10,979 nucleotides of DNA from Woronichinia sp035285405 (lineage in GTDB: Bacteria; Cyanobacteriota; Cyanobacteriia; Cyanobacteriales; Microcystaceae): positions 1 to 10,979 of the forward strand of contig JAYKJI010000217.1 in the NCBI GenBank assembly GCA_035285405.1, given 5' to 3'. Of this stretch, positions 1 through 7,321 are shown piece by piece. The notes under the pieces are model-generated. The model saw nothing but the letters and a program-made list of their open reading frames with translations, searched no databases and was not told the DNA's origin. Positions within the stretch are counted from its first letter, which is position 1. Each line of letters starts with the position of its first letter. Made by a program: the position numbers and the translations under genes.

Positions 1-244
1 CGCTTGATGTTGAATTCTACTGGTTTATGGAACTTCTATTTGAATGCTGCCTAATTGGTAAGAGATGATGAAATCCTTACTGTGCAAACTTTCTGTTTCT
101 CTTTTATTTCCCAACAGGTCTAATTAAGAGAAAAAATTAGCTTTTACGCCAGACTTAACGCGACTTGAAAGCTTTTAGAGATTATTGCATACCTTATCAT
201 AAAATTCAAGATAATCATTAATTAATGTTAGACGCGATTTAAAC
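1..244. other. Left-edge stretch without a supported gene
   Basis: No gene can be supported here. A plus-strand frame runs from the window edge to a TAA at 52-54 and could be the last 17 codons of a gene further left, but another frame is open to about position 66 and the residues match no family I know. Just after the TAA, positions 58-80 can fold into a hairpin (GTAAG, bulged A, GAT / ATC, CTTAC, six-base loop). It lacks an immediate T-run, so it is not a good terminator. Positions 216-227 form a 12-bp palindrome, CATTAATTAATG, probably chance in AT-rich DNA. Confidence 0.4.
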
Positions 245-817
245 CTACCAAATCGGCACTAAATCCAAAACAAAATTCGGTAATATATCTTCTCCCGATA
301 AACTATTAGGATTCTCCAAAACTTCCACTGCTTGACCCTGACGATAAATTTCAACTTGTCGGTCTTGACGATTAATCAACCAACCCAACCGAGTCCCATT
401 TTCTAAATACTCCTGCATCTTTTCTTGTAACACTTTTAAATTATCGCTTTTAGACCGTAACTCAATCACAAAATCAGGACAAAGTGGCACAAATCCCTGA
501 CGTTCCTCAGTTGTTAACCCATTCCATTTTTCCAACCGAATCCAAGCTGCATCGGGAGATTTATCCGAACCATTGGGCAATTTAAAACCCGTCGAAGAAT
601 CAAACGCAATACCAAGTTTATTACTACGACTCCAGGCTTGCAACTGGTAAGCAATTTCTAGATTTCGGTTTCCCGTTTCTCCACCTGTGGGCGGCATAAT
701 GATTAAATCTCCTCGGCAAGTTCTCTCAAAACGTAAGTCGCGATTATTTTGACACAGTTGATAAAACTGCTCATCCGATAAGGTCAAGGGATCAAGCTTA
801 ATCGTTAGAGGACTCAT
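245..817 (-). CDS. Uma2 family (DUF820) endonuclease-like protein
   Basis: This 190-residue protein belongs to the Uma2/DUF820 family, which has a PD-(D/E)xK restriction-endonuclease-like fold and is very abundant in cyanobacteria, usually as stand-alone genes of unknown role. Visible hallmarks are an N-terminal LTLSDEQFYQLC segment, SPDAAW (Asp89), the core CPDFVIELRSKSD (Asp115, Glu119, Lys123), KMQEYLENGTRLGWLI (about 133-148) and a C-terminal LSGEDILPNFVLDL. The frame is open upstream to 964, but I start at the ATG at 815-817: the preceding 49 codons do not resemble the family, they would overlap the next gene, and a good promoter (852-879) lies inside them. The Shine-Dalgarno is weak. 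The protein is full length and the putative catalytic residues are present. Its biological substrate is not known. Confidence 0.85.
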   Translation of the reverse strand: MSPLTIKLDPLTLSDEQFYQLCQNNRDLRFERTCRGDLIIMPPTGGETGNRNLEIAYQLQAWSRSNKLGIAFDSSTGFKLPNGSDKSPDAAWIRLEKWNGLTTEERQGFVPLCPDFVIELRSKSDNLKVLQEKMQEYLENGTRLGWLINRQDRQVEIYRQGQAVEVLENPNSLSGEDILPNFVLDLVPIW

Positions 818-851
818 TTTGTTTAAGACGAAATTATTACTAACTTTCCCT

Positions 852-879
852 ATTGTAATCTGCTGATCGGCTCCGTCAA
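852..879 (-). promoter_or_regulatory. Likely sigma70-type promoter of the Uma2 gene
   Basis: On the minus strand TTGACG (879-874) and TACAAT (857-852) are separated by 16 bases. The predicted start near 845 gives a leader of about 28 nt before the ATG at 817. This supports the shorter start of the Uma2 gene. The -10 box and the next six bases, TACAATAGGGAA, are identical to those at the PEP-CTERM gene promoter (7224-7235). Confidence 0.5.
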
Positions 880-923
880 TTGGCGTAAAACGGTGGATTG
901 AAGCCGCGATCGCTTTTGTTTTT

Positions 924-1214
924 TCACTTTTTGGGATACTGGGTGATCGCCTGGGAAAAACCAAGTACCACCAGAATATTAGAGATCGTTAATAAAGATT
1001 CCGCGCTACCGTGAAGCCAATCCACATTGGCCAACATTTCCCCATAGTGAATTTGGGCGTAAATGCCGGCGGGAATAGTGACAGCCACAAACACCAATAA
1101 AAAATAAAAGCCAAATAAAACAAGACCAGGAGCCTGTTTTGAGCGGGTCAGAAACCACAAAAATCCTAGATAGGGAAAGAGTGATAAAGCAAAGAGTGTA
1201 TCTTTAGAAAGCAT
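924..1214 (-). CDS. DUF3593-like small membrane protein
   Basis: This 96-residue, very hydrophobic protein has three likely membrane segments (about residues 6-23, 30-52 and 69-91). The N-terminal TLFALSLFPYLGFLWFLTR and the HGSAESLLTISN stretch match my memory of the DUF3593 family, which occurs in cyanobacteria and plastid-bearing eukaryotes and has no known function. The length fits the family. It starts at ATG 1212-1214 and is divergent from the protease gene, sharing a 196-bp intergenic region with it. The Uma2 gene lies 106 bp downstream and has its own promoter, so the two need not be co-transcribed. The family assignment is from recognition of the conserved N-terminus, not from a search. 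Confidence 0.72.
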   Translation of the reverse strand: MLSKDTLFALSLFPYLGFLWFLTRSKQAPGLVLFGFYFLLVFVAVTIPAGIYAQIHYGEMLANVDWLHGSAESLLTISNILVVLGFSQAITQYPKK

Positions 1215-1321
1215 AGAAGTCAGATAGGTATATTCTCAAATCGCATTTTCTCATTAACTTGTCACCAAAACTTCATCTCCCTGACACAGGAACGTCAAAC
1301 GCGACCCCTATATTAGGAATT

Positions 1322-1372
1322 GTCAGCCCAAAAACCGTTTTCCCTATTGCTCCTCATCGGGCTGACTTTTTT
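1322..1372 (+). promoter_or_regulatory. Terminator-like hairpin in the protease leader (attenuator or small RNA)
   Basis: GTCAGCCC (1322-1329) and GGGCTGAC (1359-1366) are perfect inverted repeats enclosing a 29-nt loop, followed at once by six T (1367-1372). A possible -10 box, TATATT (1309-1314), with no clear -35, would place a start near 1320, exactly at the foot of the stem. Transcription from there would give either a capped 5' leader with early termination upstream of the protease ATG (1411) or a free RNA of about 50 nt. The loop contains CUCCUCA (1350-1356). The loop is long for an intrinsic terminator, so the structure is plausible but unproven. Confidence 0.4.
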
Positions 1373-1410
1373 ACTCCTTTCCTTTGGACTTTAAATTTGG
1401 TGAAATCATT

Positions 1411-2655
1411 ATGAGAGACTATAGCGTAAATCATTCTTCTCCTTCTAACCCTAAACCGTCGAAGAAACCGATCGCCTATCTGGGCTTGGTCTTATTGGGC
1501 ATGGGGATGGGAATTGGCGGAACCTATGCTGTTAGTAATCCTCAAGGGTTTGCCCGTCTGTCGGAAAGTGCGATGCTTGCCCCTCAGTCGGCGGTAGAAA
1601 CTCCAGCCGCGATCGCAAGTATTCCAGCCCCTAGTAATTTTGTCGTGGATGTGGTCAAGGAAACCGGGCCCGCCGTTGTGCGTATCAACTCCGAACGTAA
1701 AGTGGAAACCAAAGCCCCAGAAATGCTCAATGATCCCTTTTTCCGAGACTTTTTTGGCTCCCAAATGCCAGGCTTTCCCCATGGCCAACGTCAAATTCAA
1801 CGGGGGACAGGTTCAGGCTTTATTGTCAGTGATAATGGTCAAATTTTAACCAATGCCCATGTGGTAGCTGGAGCCGATGAAGTAACTGTCACTCTTAAGG
1901 ATGGTCGCACCCTCAAAGGACGGGTATTGGGTAGTGATCCGACAACGGATGTCGCGGTGGTTAAAATTGAAGCCGATCATTTACCCGTTGTTAAAATCGG
2001 CAATTCTAATCAATTACAGGTGGGAGAATGGGCCATTGCGATCGGCAATCCCCTCGGTTTAGATAGCACTGTTACCACGGGAATTATTAGTGCTACGGGT
2101 CGGAGTAGCTCCCAAATTGGTGTGGGGGATAAACGAGTAGAATTTATTCAAACCGATGCGGCTATTAACCCAGGCAATTCTGGTGGCCCCCTGCTTAACG
2201 CCAACGGTGAAGTCATTGGCATGAACACCGCTATTATTCAAAATGCTCAAGGGATTGGGTTTGCTATTCCGATTCAAAAGGCCCAACAAATTTCTAAGCA
2301 AATTATTGCTAAAGGTAAAGTAGAACATCCTTTTCTAGGGATTCAGATGGTAGAAGTTACCCCAGAATTAAAGCAAAAACTCCAGGAAAGTAATGGCGTA
2401 ACCCTGAAAGCGGATCAAGGCGTTGTGATCATGAAGGTACTTCCCAATTCCCCTGCTGATCTAGCTGGTGTGCAATCGGGAGATGTGATCCAAGGTGTTA
2501 ACGGACAAAGTATTAAATCTCCTAATCAGGTTCAAGATTTAGTGGAAAATACGGCGATCGGTGCTGAGTTGCCGCTTCAGGTTTCCCGTGATGGCAAAGA
2601 TCTAACACTCAAGGTTAAGGTTGGTGTCTTGCCCAATGTCGCTCAGTCAGAATAG
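1411..2655 (+). CDS. HhoA/HhoB/HtrA (Deg) family serine endopeptidase
   Basis: This is a 414-residue envelope protease that degrades damaged or misfolded extracytoplasmic proteins. Order of parts: a short basic N-terminus, one hydrophobic segment (about 21-40) acting as signal or anchor, a trypsin-like domain (about 75-300) and one PDZ domain (about 310-405). The catalytic triad is visible: His150 in LTNAHVV, Asp180 in DPTTDVAVVKI and Ser257 in NPGNSGGPL. One PDZ domain is normal for cyanobacterial HhoA, HhoB and HtrA; I cannot tell which of the three this is. I start at ATG 1411, with GGTGAA (1399-1404) six bases upstream. A TTG start at 1384 is possible but would add only nine unsupported residues and remove this spacing. 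A strong terminator follows at 2720-2742, so the gene is probably a single transcription unit. Confidence 0.95.
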   Translation: MRDYSVNHSSPSNPKPSKKPIAYLGLVLLGMGMGIGGTYAVSNPQGFARLSESAMLAPQSAVETPAAIASIPAPSNFVVDVVKETGPAVVRINSERKVETKAPEMLNDPFFRDFFGSQMPGFPHGQRQIQRGTGSGFIVSDNGQILTNAHVVAGADEVTVTLKDGRTLKGRVLGSDPTTDVAVVKIEADHLPVVKIGNSNQLQVGEWAIAIGNPLGLDSTVTTGIISATGRSSSQIGVGDKRVEFIQTDAAINPGNSGGPLLNANGEVIGMNTAIIQNAQGIGFAIPIQKAQQISKQIIAKGKVEHPFLGIQMVEVTPELKQKLQESNGVTLKADQGVVIMKVLPNSPADLAGVQSGDVIQGVNGQSIKSPNQVQDLVENTAIGAELPLQVSRDGKDLTLKVKVGVLPNVAQSE

Positions 2656-2719
2656 ATGAGTAGCTGGGCTCAAAACCCTTGATCAATTTTTAAAAACCTC
2701 TCTTGTGAACACTCCAATG

Positions 2720-2742
2720 GCCCCAATTTTTGGGGCTTTTTT
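2720..2742 (+). terminator. Intrinsic terminator after the Deg protease
   Basis: GCCCCAA (2720-2726) pairs perfectly with TTGGGGC (2730-2736) across a three-base loop and is followed by six T (2737-2742). It lies 65 bases after the protease stop codon and separates the protease from the proline-rich/PspA/exosortase cluster. Confidence 0.88.
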
Positions 2743-2832
2743 CATGATTGGTACTATACGGATTTCCCAAAACTGGGCTAAGATACGGGGGCAGCTAAGT
2801 GTTCAAATATTGCTTTCGATTCTAGCCCTTCG

Positions 2833-4071
2833 ATGAGTTATTCTAAGCCCTCTTCTCCCAGCCCAGATTCTATTACGGAAGAACAGCCTCTCTTTCGCGC
2901 CGAGCTAGTGCGATCAGGTGAGGAAAAGGATGACTATTCTCAAACAACATCAAGTTTATTGCATCTGCCTCGACAGGAGAATCTCGCCTATTCAGAGGAG
3001 GAAATTCAGACCACAGATACCATTGACTTTAATTTTCTTTCTGCCTCTGCTCCTCGTTCGACTCAACCAGAAAGTGCAGGGCGATCGCTGCTGGATTTGG
3101 GAAAAGGGCTGCTCACACCTTGGGGAATGAGTGGTCTTTTTTGCTTCTTGTTAGCCAATATGCTGTTAACAGCTAGTCAGTTTTCCTCATTACAAGCGAC
3201 TTCTAGCCCTTCTACCGAGATCGCCACCGCCTTGCCAACCGCTTCTGTTCCGACGGCAAACCCTTCCCTGCAATTAGATGGAACCTCTATATCTCCCCTC
3301 AGTCTTAACCAACTCAGTGAATTACCGACTTCAACGGTTATAGCCCCATCAACTCAGCCGACAACGAATCTAACGGCCCATCAAGCGATCGCCTCCTTAG
3401 AAACCGTTCCTTCCCTTCCCCTAACCTCGGTTAATTCTGCCCCTGCCAATGAAAGTTTAGCTGCCCTGCTTTTACCGCCTTCTTTGCAACCCCAGGTTTC
3501 CTACTCTACCGCTTTACCACCCGCTCCTGTTCGCCCCCCCCTGCCGCTTCGTTCCGCCGTTGCTGGTCAGTTCAAAATTGCGCCGCCCCTTCCGTCCCAA
3601 TCCATTCCAGCCAACCATTTGCCCACTGTTGCCGTTCGTCCTTCTCATCTTTCCCAACCTGTTCCTCTCCCCCCTCCGCCTCCCATCTCATCCCAAGTTC
3701 CCCCCAGCCTGGCAACCCTGGGTAATCCGACCGCCGTTGCTCCGGTCAATGCAACTAATCCAGTAAATAACGTTGCTAATCCGCCTGCACCGATCAGCAA
3801 TCCCGTTTCTTCAGGAGTTAATTCATCCCTGCCCGCCCCAAACTCAACGGCGGCTTCCCCCGCGTCAGAGCAAATCCTACGTCAAATCCTAAATCAACAG
3901 AATTTAGGACTGGGTGAGGAGAATCCTACTGCCCAAGAAAGCTTTAACCAAAAAACTCGCAAAAAATTACAGACCCTCTACAATCAGAATCAGGGGTTTG
4001 TCGCTAATCCAGAAAACCCAGAAACGCAAGGGTTAGTCAATCAACTCCAGCAACTGAATCAGCCAGAATAG
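2833..4071 (+). CDS. Proline-rich single-span membrane protein of unknown function
   Basis: I do not recognise this 412-residue protein. It has an acidic, low-complexity N-terminal part (1-95), one hydrophobic segment (about 97-116, WGMSGLFCFLLANMLL), then a long Pro/Ser/Ala/Thr-rich region (about 120-345) with a PLPPPPPI run at 278-285. It ends with a Gln/Asn-rich stretch likely to be helical (345-412). The layout recalls TonB or other periplasm-spanning proteins (inner-membrane anchor plus stiff Pro-rich arm), but no TonB C-terminal domain is visible, so this is topology only. The reading frame is intact and carries two HIP1 octamers, as expected for a real host gene. The PspA-family gene begins 13 bp downstream and probably shares its transcript. 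The ATG at 2833 has no clear Shine-Dalgarno; a TAAGAT at 2779-2784 could be a -10 box, but no -35 is seen. Confidence 0.75.
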   Translation: MSYSKPSSPSPDSITEEQPLFRAELVRSGEEKDDYSQTTSSLLHLPRQENLAYSEEEIQTTDTIDFNFLSASAPRSTQPESAGRSLLDLGKGLLTPWGMSGLFCFLLANMLLTASQFSSLQATSSPSTEIATALPTASVPTANPSLQLDGTSISPLSLNQLSELPTSTVIAPSTQPTTNLTAHQAIASLETVPSLPLTSVNSAPANESLAALLLPPSLQPQVSYSTALPPAPVRPPLPLRSAVAGQFKIAPPLPSQSIPANHLPTVAVRPSHLSQPVPLPPPPPISSQVPPSLATLGNPTAVAPVNATNPVNNVANPPAPISNPVSSGVNSSLPAPNSTAASPASEQILRQILNQQNLGLGEENPTAQESFNQKTRKKLQTLYNQNQGFVANPENPETQGLVNQLQQLNQPE

Positions 4072-4084
4072 TGACTGAAAAGTA

Positions 4085-4753
4085 ATGAGTTTGTTAACAC
4101 GCTTTCGGCAAGTCATTCGCGCACAGTGGACAAGTCTGGGGCAGGAAAGCCAAGACCCAGAAAAGTTGCTGACTGAGATAACCGCGCAGATGGAGTTGGA
4201 ATTAATTGAAATGCGACGTGCTTTAGCGGAGGCGATCGCCACCCATAAAAGCTCAGAGAGACAATTGGCAGCCCAACAGATGGCGGCTCAAAAATGGTAT
4301 GAACGGGCCCAACTGGCGATCGATAAAGACAATGAAAACTTAGCCAGGGAAGCCTTAGAACATCGTCAAGCCTATCAACATCATATTCGGGCTTTAGAAC
4401 AGTCCTTGGCAGAACATCAACCCGTCATTCAACGACTAAAGGGCGATCTGCAAACCCTAGAACGTAAATATAGTGAAGTTAAGGCCAAAAAAAGTTTGTA
4501 TCTGGCTCGCTTGAAATCGGCTACTGCTGCCCAAAAGTTACAAGAAATGATGGGGAGTATGGATAATCTCAGTGCCAGTAGTCTCTTTGAACGTCTTGAG
4601 AACAAGGTTTTAGAATTAGAGGCTCAGTCCGATCTCACTGTTTTGGTTCATGATCCCCTTGAACAAAAATTTGCTACCTTAGAAGACCAGAAAGGCATTG
4701 AGGCCACTCTCAATCAATTAAAAGCCCAACGTCGCCCTCTGCCCCCTTCCTAA
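4085..4753 (+). CDS. PspA/IM30 family membrane-stress protein
   Basis: The protein has 222 residues and is almost wholly alpha-helical coiled coil, as in PspA/Vipp1 (IM30), ESCRT-III-like proteins that coat and stabilise membranes from the cytoplasmic face. Family marks are an amphipathic first helix (MSLLTRFRQVIRAQ), the DPEKLLTEI segment (24-32), the ALAEAIATHKSSERQ helix (46-60), KWYERAQLAI (70-79), ENLAREALEHR (84-94) and a final conserved helix with LFERLENKVLELEAQ (167-181). It ends in RRPLPPS and lacks the roughly 30-residue extension of Vipp1, so it is more like a PspA-type paralogue. The usual LEQ in the first core helix region is replaced (LLTEITAQME), showing divergence. It sits 13 bp after the proline-rich gene and 15 bp before the exosortase gene, so it is likely co-transcribed with both. 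Confidence 0.88.
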   Translation: MSLLTRFRQVIRAQWTSLGQESQDPEKLLTEITAQMELELIEMRRALAEAIATHKSSERQLAAQQMAAQKWYERAQLAIDKDNENLAREALEHRQAYQHHIRALEQSLAEHQPVIQRLKGDLQTLERKYSEVKAKKSLYLARLKSATAAQKLQEMMGSMDNLSASSLFERLENKVLELEAQSDLTVLVHDPLEQKFATLEDQKGIEATLNQLKAQRRPLPPS

Positions 4754-4768
4754 TTTTTAGCTCTATTC

Positions 4769-5617
4769 ATGAAATCTTTGCCCCTACCAGCGATCGCGGA
4801 TTTTAAAACAAATCAATTCTGGTTATTAGGATTGGCCGCTTGTTTAATCGGCATTCATTTCACCCTCACAGAACAGGCCGATGCCTCGGATTTTTTGGGG
4901 TTAAGTATTCTGGTTTGGTTTGCGATCGGTTCTCTGATTAATCGTAAACGCCACACCCTTAAACTCAACAGTGACTTACCTGCCACTTTATTGGGGGGAC
5001 TCTTGATTGCAATTGTGCTGTTCAGAAGTGCTAACGCCGTTGTGAATCCGGGTCTGACCATTATTCCCATTATGAGTGGTTTGGGATTAGCCCTACTCGC
5101 CTCTGGTTTTAAGGGTCTGGGTCAATATTGGCGAGAAATGATTATGTTGGGGCTACTAGCCATTCCGGCCGAATTGGGTACTGGGATTCTGAATATTGCC
5201 CATCCTTTAGCTCTCGTAATTACCAAATTGGTTGGTTTTAGTCTTTGGTATTTAGGCTTTCAAGTATCAACCCAAAGTAATCATCTCTATTTACCGACCG
5301 GTGGCATTATTATCAATGATGTCTGTGCAGGCGTTAATAATCTCACCTATCTTCTCAAAGTTTCTATTATTTTTTTACTATTATTTCCCATCTCTGGTTG
5401 GAAAAAAAGACTTTCTGTTCCCCTCGTCGCCTTAGCCCTAGCTTTTTTCATGAATATTAGTCGTGTGGCGATTCTTGCGGTGCTTAGTCCCAGTGACCCA
5501 ACTGCCTTTAACTATTGGCATGAAGGAGAAGGCTCCTTAACCTTTACCCTCATTATTGTTATTTTGTTTGGAACTTATTACTTATTTCTGCTGCGCCGTG
5601 AAAAAACGTTATTATGA
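4769..5617 (+). CDS. crtA: Cyanoexosortase A
   Basis: This is a 282-residue polytopic membrane transpeptidase/protease of the exosortase family, which recognises C-terminal PEP-CTERM signals on exported proteins. The symbol follows the cyanoexosortase naming and is unrelated to carotenoid crtA. About eight hydrophobic segments are seen. The catalytic residues are all present: Cys186 in INDVCAGVNN, Arg232 in FFMNISRVAI and His251 in FNYWHEGEGSLTF. The exosortase Cys motif is commonly C-S-G and here reads C-A-G. N-terminal NQFWLLGLAA, LASGFKGLGQYW (111-121) and YLPTGG fit the cyanoexosortase A subgroup. The stop codon overlaps the start of the associated-protein gene (ATGA at 5614-5617), implying translational coupling. 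The start at ATG 4769 has no obvious Shine-Dalgarno; a HIP1 octamer lies in codons 8-10. Confidence 0.93.
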   Translation: MKSLPLPAIADFKTNQFWLLGLAACLIGIHFTLTEQADASDFLGLSILVWFAIGSLINRKRHTLKLNSDLPATLLGGLLIAIVLFRSANAVVNPGLTIIPIMSGLGLALLASGFKGLGQYWREMIMLGLLAIPAELGTGILNIAHPLALVITKLVGFSLWYLGFQVSTQSNHLYLPTGGIIINDVCAGVNNLTYLLKVSIIFLLLFPISGWKKRLSVPLVALALAFFMNISRVAILAVLSPSDPTAFNYWHEGEGSLTFTLIIVILFGTYYLFLLRREKTLL

Positions 5618-6342
5618 CCCCACCCCCATCATCGAATCTTCCCCTGGATGCCCCCGTTCCTGAACCCTATGGTTGGCTTTTCTGGCGACGCGCAATCCTC
5701 ATTGGTCTTTGTGGCGGTGCGCTGTTGACCTTTATCAAAGTTCTCTTTTTTCCTCAGTCCTATCGTCTTCAACCCCTTAATTTTCCCGCCACGGTTCCCC
5801 TTCCTAATTGGCAACAAGCTCCCGCGATCGCCCTTGCTAAACCCACCCAAGCAGAGGCAGATAAACTATTTAGTTTCATCAATGGTAAATCGTACCAGTA
5901 TCGTCAAGGGCCAAAGACCTTAACCATTGAGATGCGTTACTTTGCGCCGAGTGTCGGTGATGTTAAGGGACTGATTACTTACTATCGCAATGTCAATGTC
6001 CCCCCCTTAACCCTCAAAAAGATGCCTGGTATGGGTTATTATGCCTTACTGACAGATAAACAGCGATCGCACCTCACTGCTTGTCTCACCCCCAAAGGCG
6101 GTACTGTAGTGACCAGGGAACAATTTTTCCAAACTCGTTATACTAGCGATCTGCGTCCGAATCGTTTACTATCATGGATGGTTGGTCGTACTCCTTTGCT
6201 GGATAATCGTTGTCTTTGGATGGATCTATCTCTACCAGAAAACGACATTTCTGAGCAAGGCAGTAACTATACTTTGCTCCAACAAGTCTGGCCCACTTGG
6301 AGTCAATGGTGGCAACCTTACTTTGAACAACATCTTCCCTAG
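5614..6342 (+). CDS. Cyanoexosortase A system-associated protein
   Basis: A 242-residue bitopic protein with a short cytoplasmic N-terminus, one membrane segment (about 27-45, preceded by Arg25-Arg26) and a large extracytoplasmic domain. The domain's position directly after the exosortase, with a 4-bp ATGA overlap, together with its size and its one-span topology match the cyanoexosortase A-associated family. That family is always found with the enzyme, and its biochemical role is unknown. The domain resembles EpsI/exosortase-partner proteins in general character: an exported domain rich in Tyr and Trp with RYFAPSVGDVKGLITYYR around 98-116. Two cysteines (about 157 and 199) could pair. Residues 14-18 read PVPEP just before the membrane segment, echoing the substrate's sorting motif; see findings. 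Confidence 0.85.
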   Translation: MTPPPSSNLPLDAPVPEPYGWLFWRRAILIGLCGGALLTFIKVLFFPQSYRLQPLNFPATVPLPNWQQAPAIALAKPTQAEADKLFSFINGKSYQYRQGPKTLTIEMRYFAPSVGDVKGLITYYRNVNVPPLTLKKMPGMGYYALLTDKQRSHLTACLTPKGGTVVTREQFFQTRYTSDLRPNRLLSWMVGRTPLLDNRCLWMDLSLPENDISEQGSNYTLLQQVWPTWSQWWQPYFEQHLP

Positions 6343-6423
6343 CAGGATTTCCACAACCAATGAAAGATGAGAATTCTTTAGGGACTCCCTTTCCATCATC
6401 CTCTGAATAACTAACGATAATTT

Positions 6424-7161
6424 ATGTTTCCTTTGGACAACGATAATTTAAAAACACAAATAGAAGAGCTACAGGGACTCGCTTTCAGTTTCCGGCAAGC
6501 ACTAAGTATTTCCCGTTGGTTAGGCTATGGCTTATTGTTATTTACTCTCTTTGATTGGTTAGATGTTCTCACTCCTTTGAAATTCATGAACCCACTCTGG
6601 GAATTTCAAACCATTGGTGCCCTGGTGGAAAAAGTCATTGTTCCCTTACTAGGATTTGTTTTAGTTTTTAGTGGAGCAGAAGTAAATCGTCGCCGTTGGG
6701 AAGCTTCCCTTTTAAAGTTTCTATCGTGGTTTACCCTGATAATTGGCATTCTTTATCTGCTGATGGTTCCCCTAGGGCTACTTAATACTATTCGTATTAA
6801 TGAAATCAACAGTTCTCAAGTTTTGAGCCAAGTTGATAAACAAGTTTCCCAGATTAAAGCAGTTCAGACTCAGTTGCAAACGGTCAATAATGAAGCACAA
6901 ATGCAGGAACTATTACAAGCACTACAAAAAGGGGGATTAGCCATTACTCCCAAACCCGGAGAATCCATTGAGACCATTAAGAAAGACCTCAGTAGTTTTA
7001 TGACTGGGGCCAAAGAAAAAATAGAAAATCAAGCCAAAGAAGCACGTTCCAACCAACAATTTGCCCTATTTAAGAGTTCTATCAAATGGAATCTTGGTGC
7101 AGTGATTGCCGGAGTTTGGTTTATTGGCATTTGGCGATTAAGCGAATGGGCCAGATTTTGA
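6424..7161 (+). CDS. HpsJ-like membrane protein of the cyanoexosortase locus
   Basis: A 245-residue membrane protein with four predicted spans (about 31-48, 67-84, 98-120 and 219-239). Between spans three and four lies a roughly 95-residue hydrophilic, Gln/Lys-rich helical segment (125-215) likely to form a coiled coil. This architecture, and the RWLGYGLLLFTLFDW and GAEVNRRRWE stretches, resemble HpsJ-like proteins that accompany cyanobacterial exosortases; HpsJ itself is linked to hormogonium polysaccharide production in filamentous species. The function here is unknown. It follows the associated protein by 81 bp without a visible terminator, so it may be read from the same transcript. No clear Shine-Dalgarno precedes the ATG at 6424. 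Confidence 0.72.
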   Translation: MFPLDNDNLKTQIEELQGLAFSFRQALSISRWLGYGLLLFTLFDWLDVLTPLKFMNPLWEFQTIGALVEKVIVPLLGFVLVFSGAEVNRRRWEASLLKFLSWFTLIIGILYLLMVPLGLLNTIRINEINSSQVLSQVDKQVSQIKAVQTQLQTVNNEAQMQELLQALQKGGLAITPKPGESIETIKKDLSSFMTGAKEKIENQAKEARSNQQFALFKSSIKWNLGAVIAGVWFIGIWRLSEWARF

Positions 7162-7201
7162 ACTTGTGACTTTAGTAAATGAAGATCACACCCTGAGAGT
7201 C

Positions 7202-7229
7202 TTGCGAAAATAATAATACCTACTACAAT
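7202..7229 (+). promoter_or_regulatory. Likely promoter of the PEP-CTERM gene
   Basis: TTGCGA (7202-7207) and TACAAT (7224-7229) are 16 bases apart, giving a predicted start near 7236 and a leader of about 100 nt before the ATG at 7338. The 176-bp gap after the HpsJ-like gene also favours independent transcription of the substrate gene. Confidence 0.45.
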
Positions 7230-7241
7230 AGGGAATATTGT
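7225..7241. promoter_or_regulatory. Possible operator: inverted repeat over the PEP-CTERM promoter
   Basis: ACAATA (7225-7230) and TATTGT (7236-7241) are perfect 6-bp inverted repeats with a five-base spacer. They cover most of the -10 box and the predicted start site, the position where a repressor would block transcription. The related promoter at 852-857 has the same -10 region but not the second arm. AT-rich short repeats arise easily by chance. Confidence 0.28.
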
Positions 7242-7321
7242 CTTGGAAACACCTAGGGTTTTGATCTCGTCCCCCAAGCAACGCCCTTCTAAAAATTATC
7301 TACCTTTTGCCCCCTATTTTC

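Noticed and set aside
1..54. End of a plus-strand gene (17 residues ending NAA)
   Set aside because: Two frames are open at the edge and neither tail is recognisable; too short to call.
120..145. CTAATT / AATTAG hairpin followed by CTTTT
   Set aside because: Only six AT-rich pairs; too weak to call a terminator.
818..964. N-terminal extension of the Uma2 gene to 964
   Set aside because: The 49 extra codons show no family similarity, overlap the DUF3593-like gene and contain the best promoter match (852-879).
1384..1410. TTG start of the Deg protease at 1384
   Set aside because: ATG 1411 has a Shine-Dalgarno (GGTGAA) at six-base spacing and gives a normal signal-anchor N-terminus.
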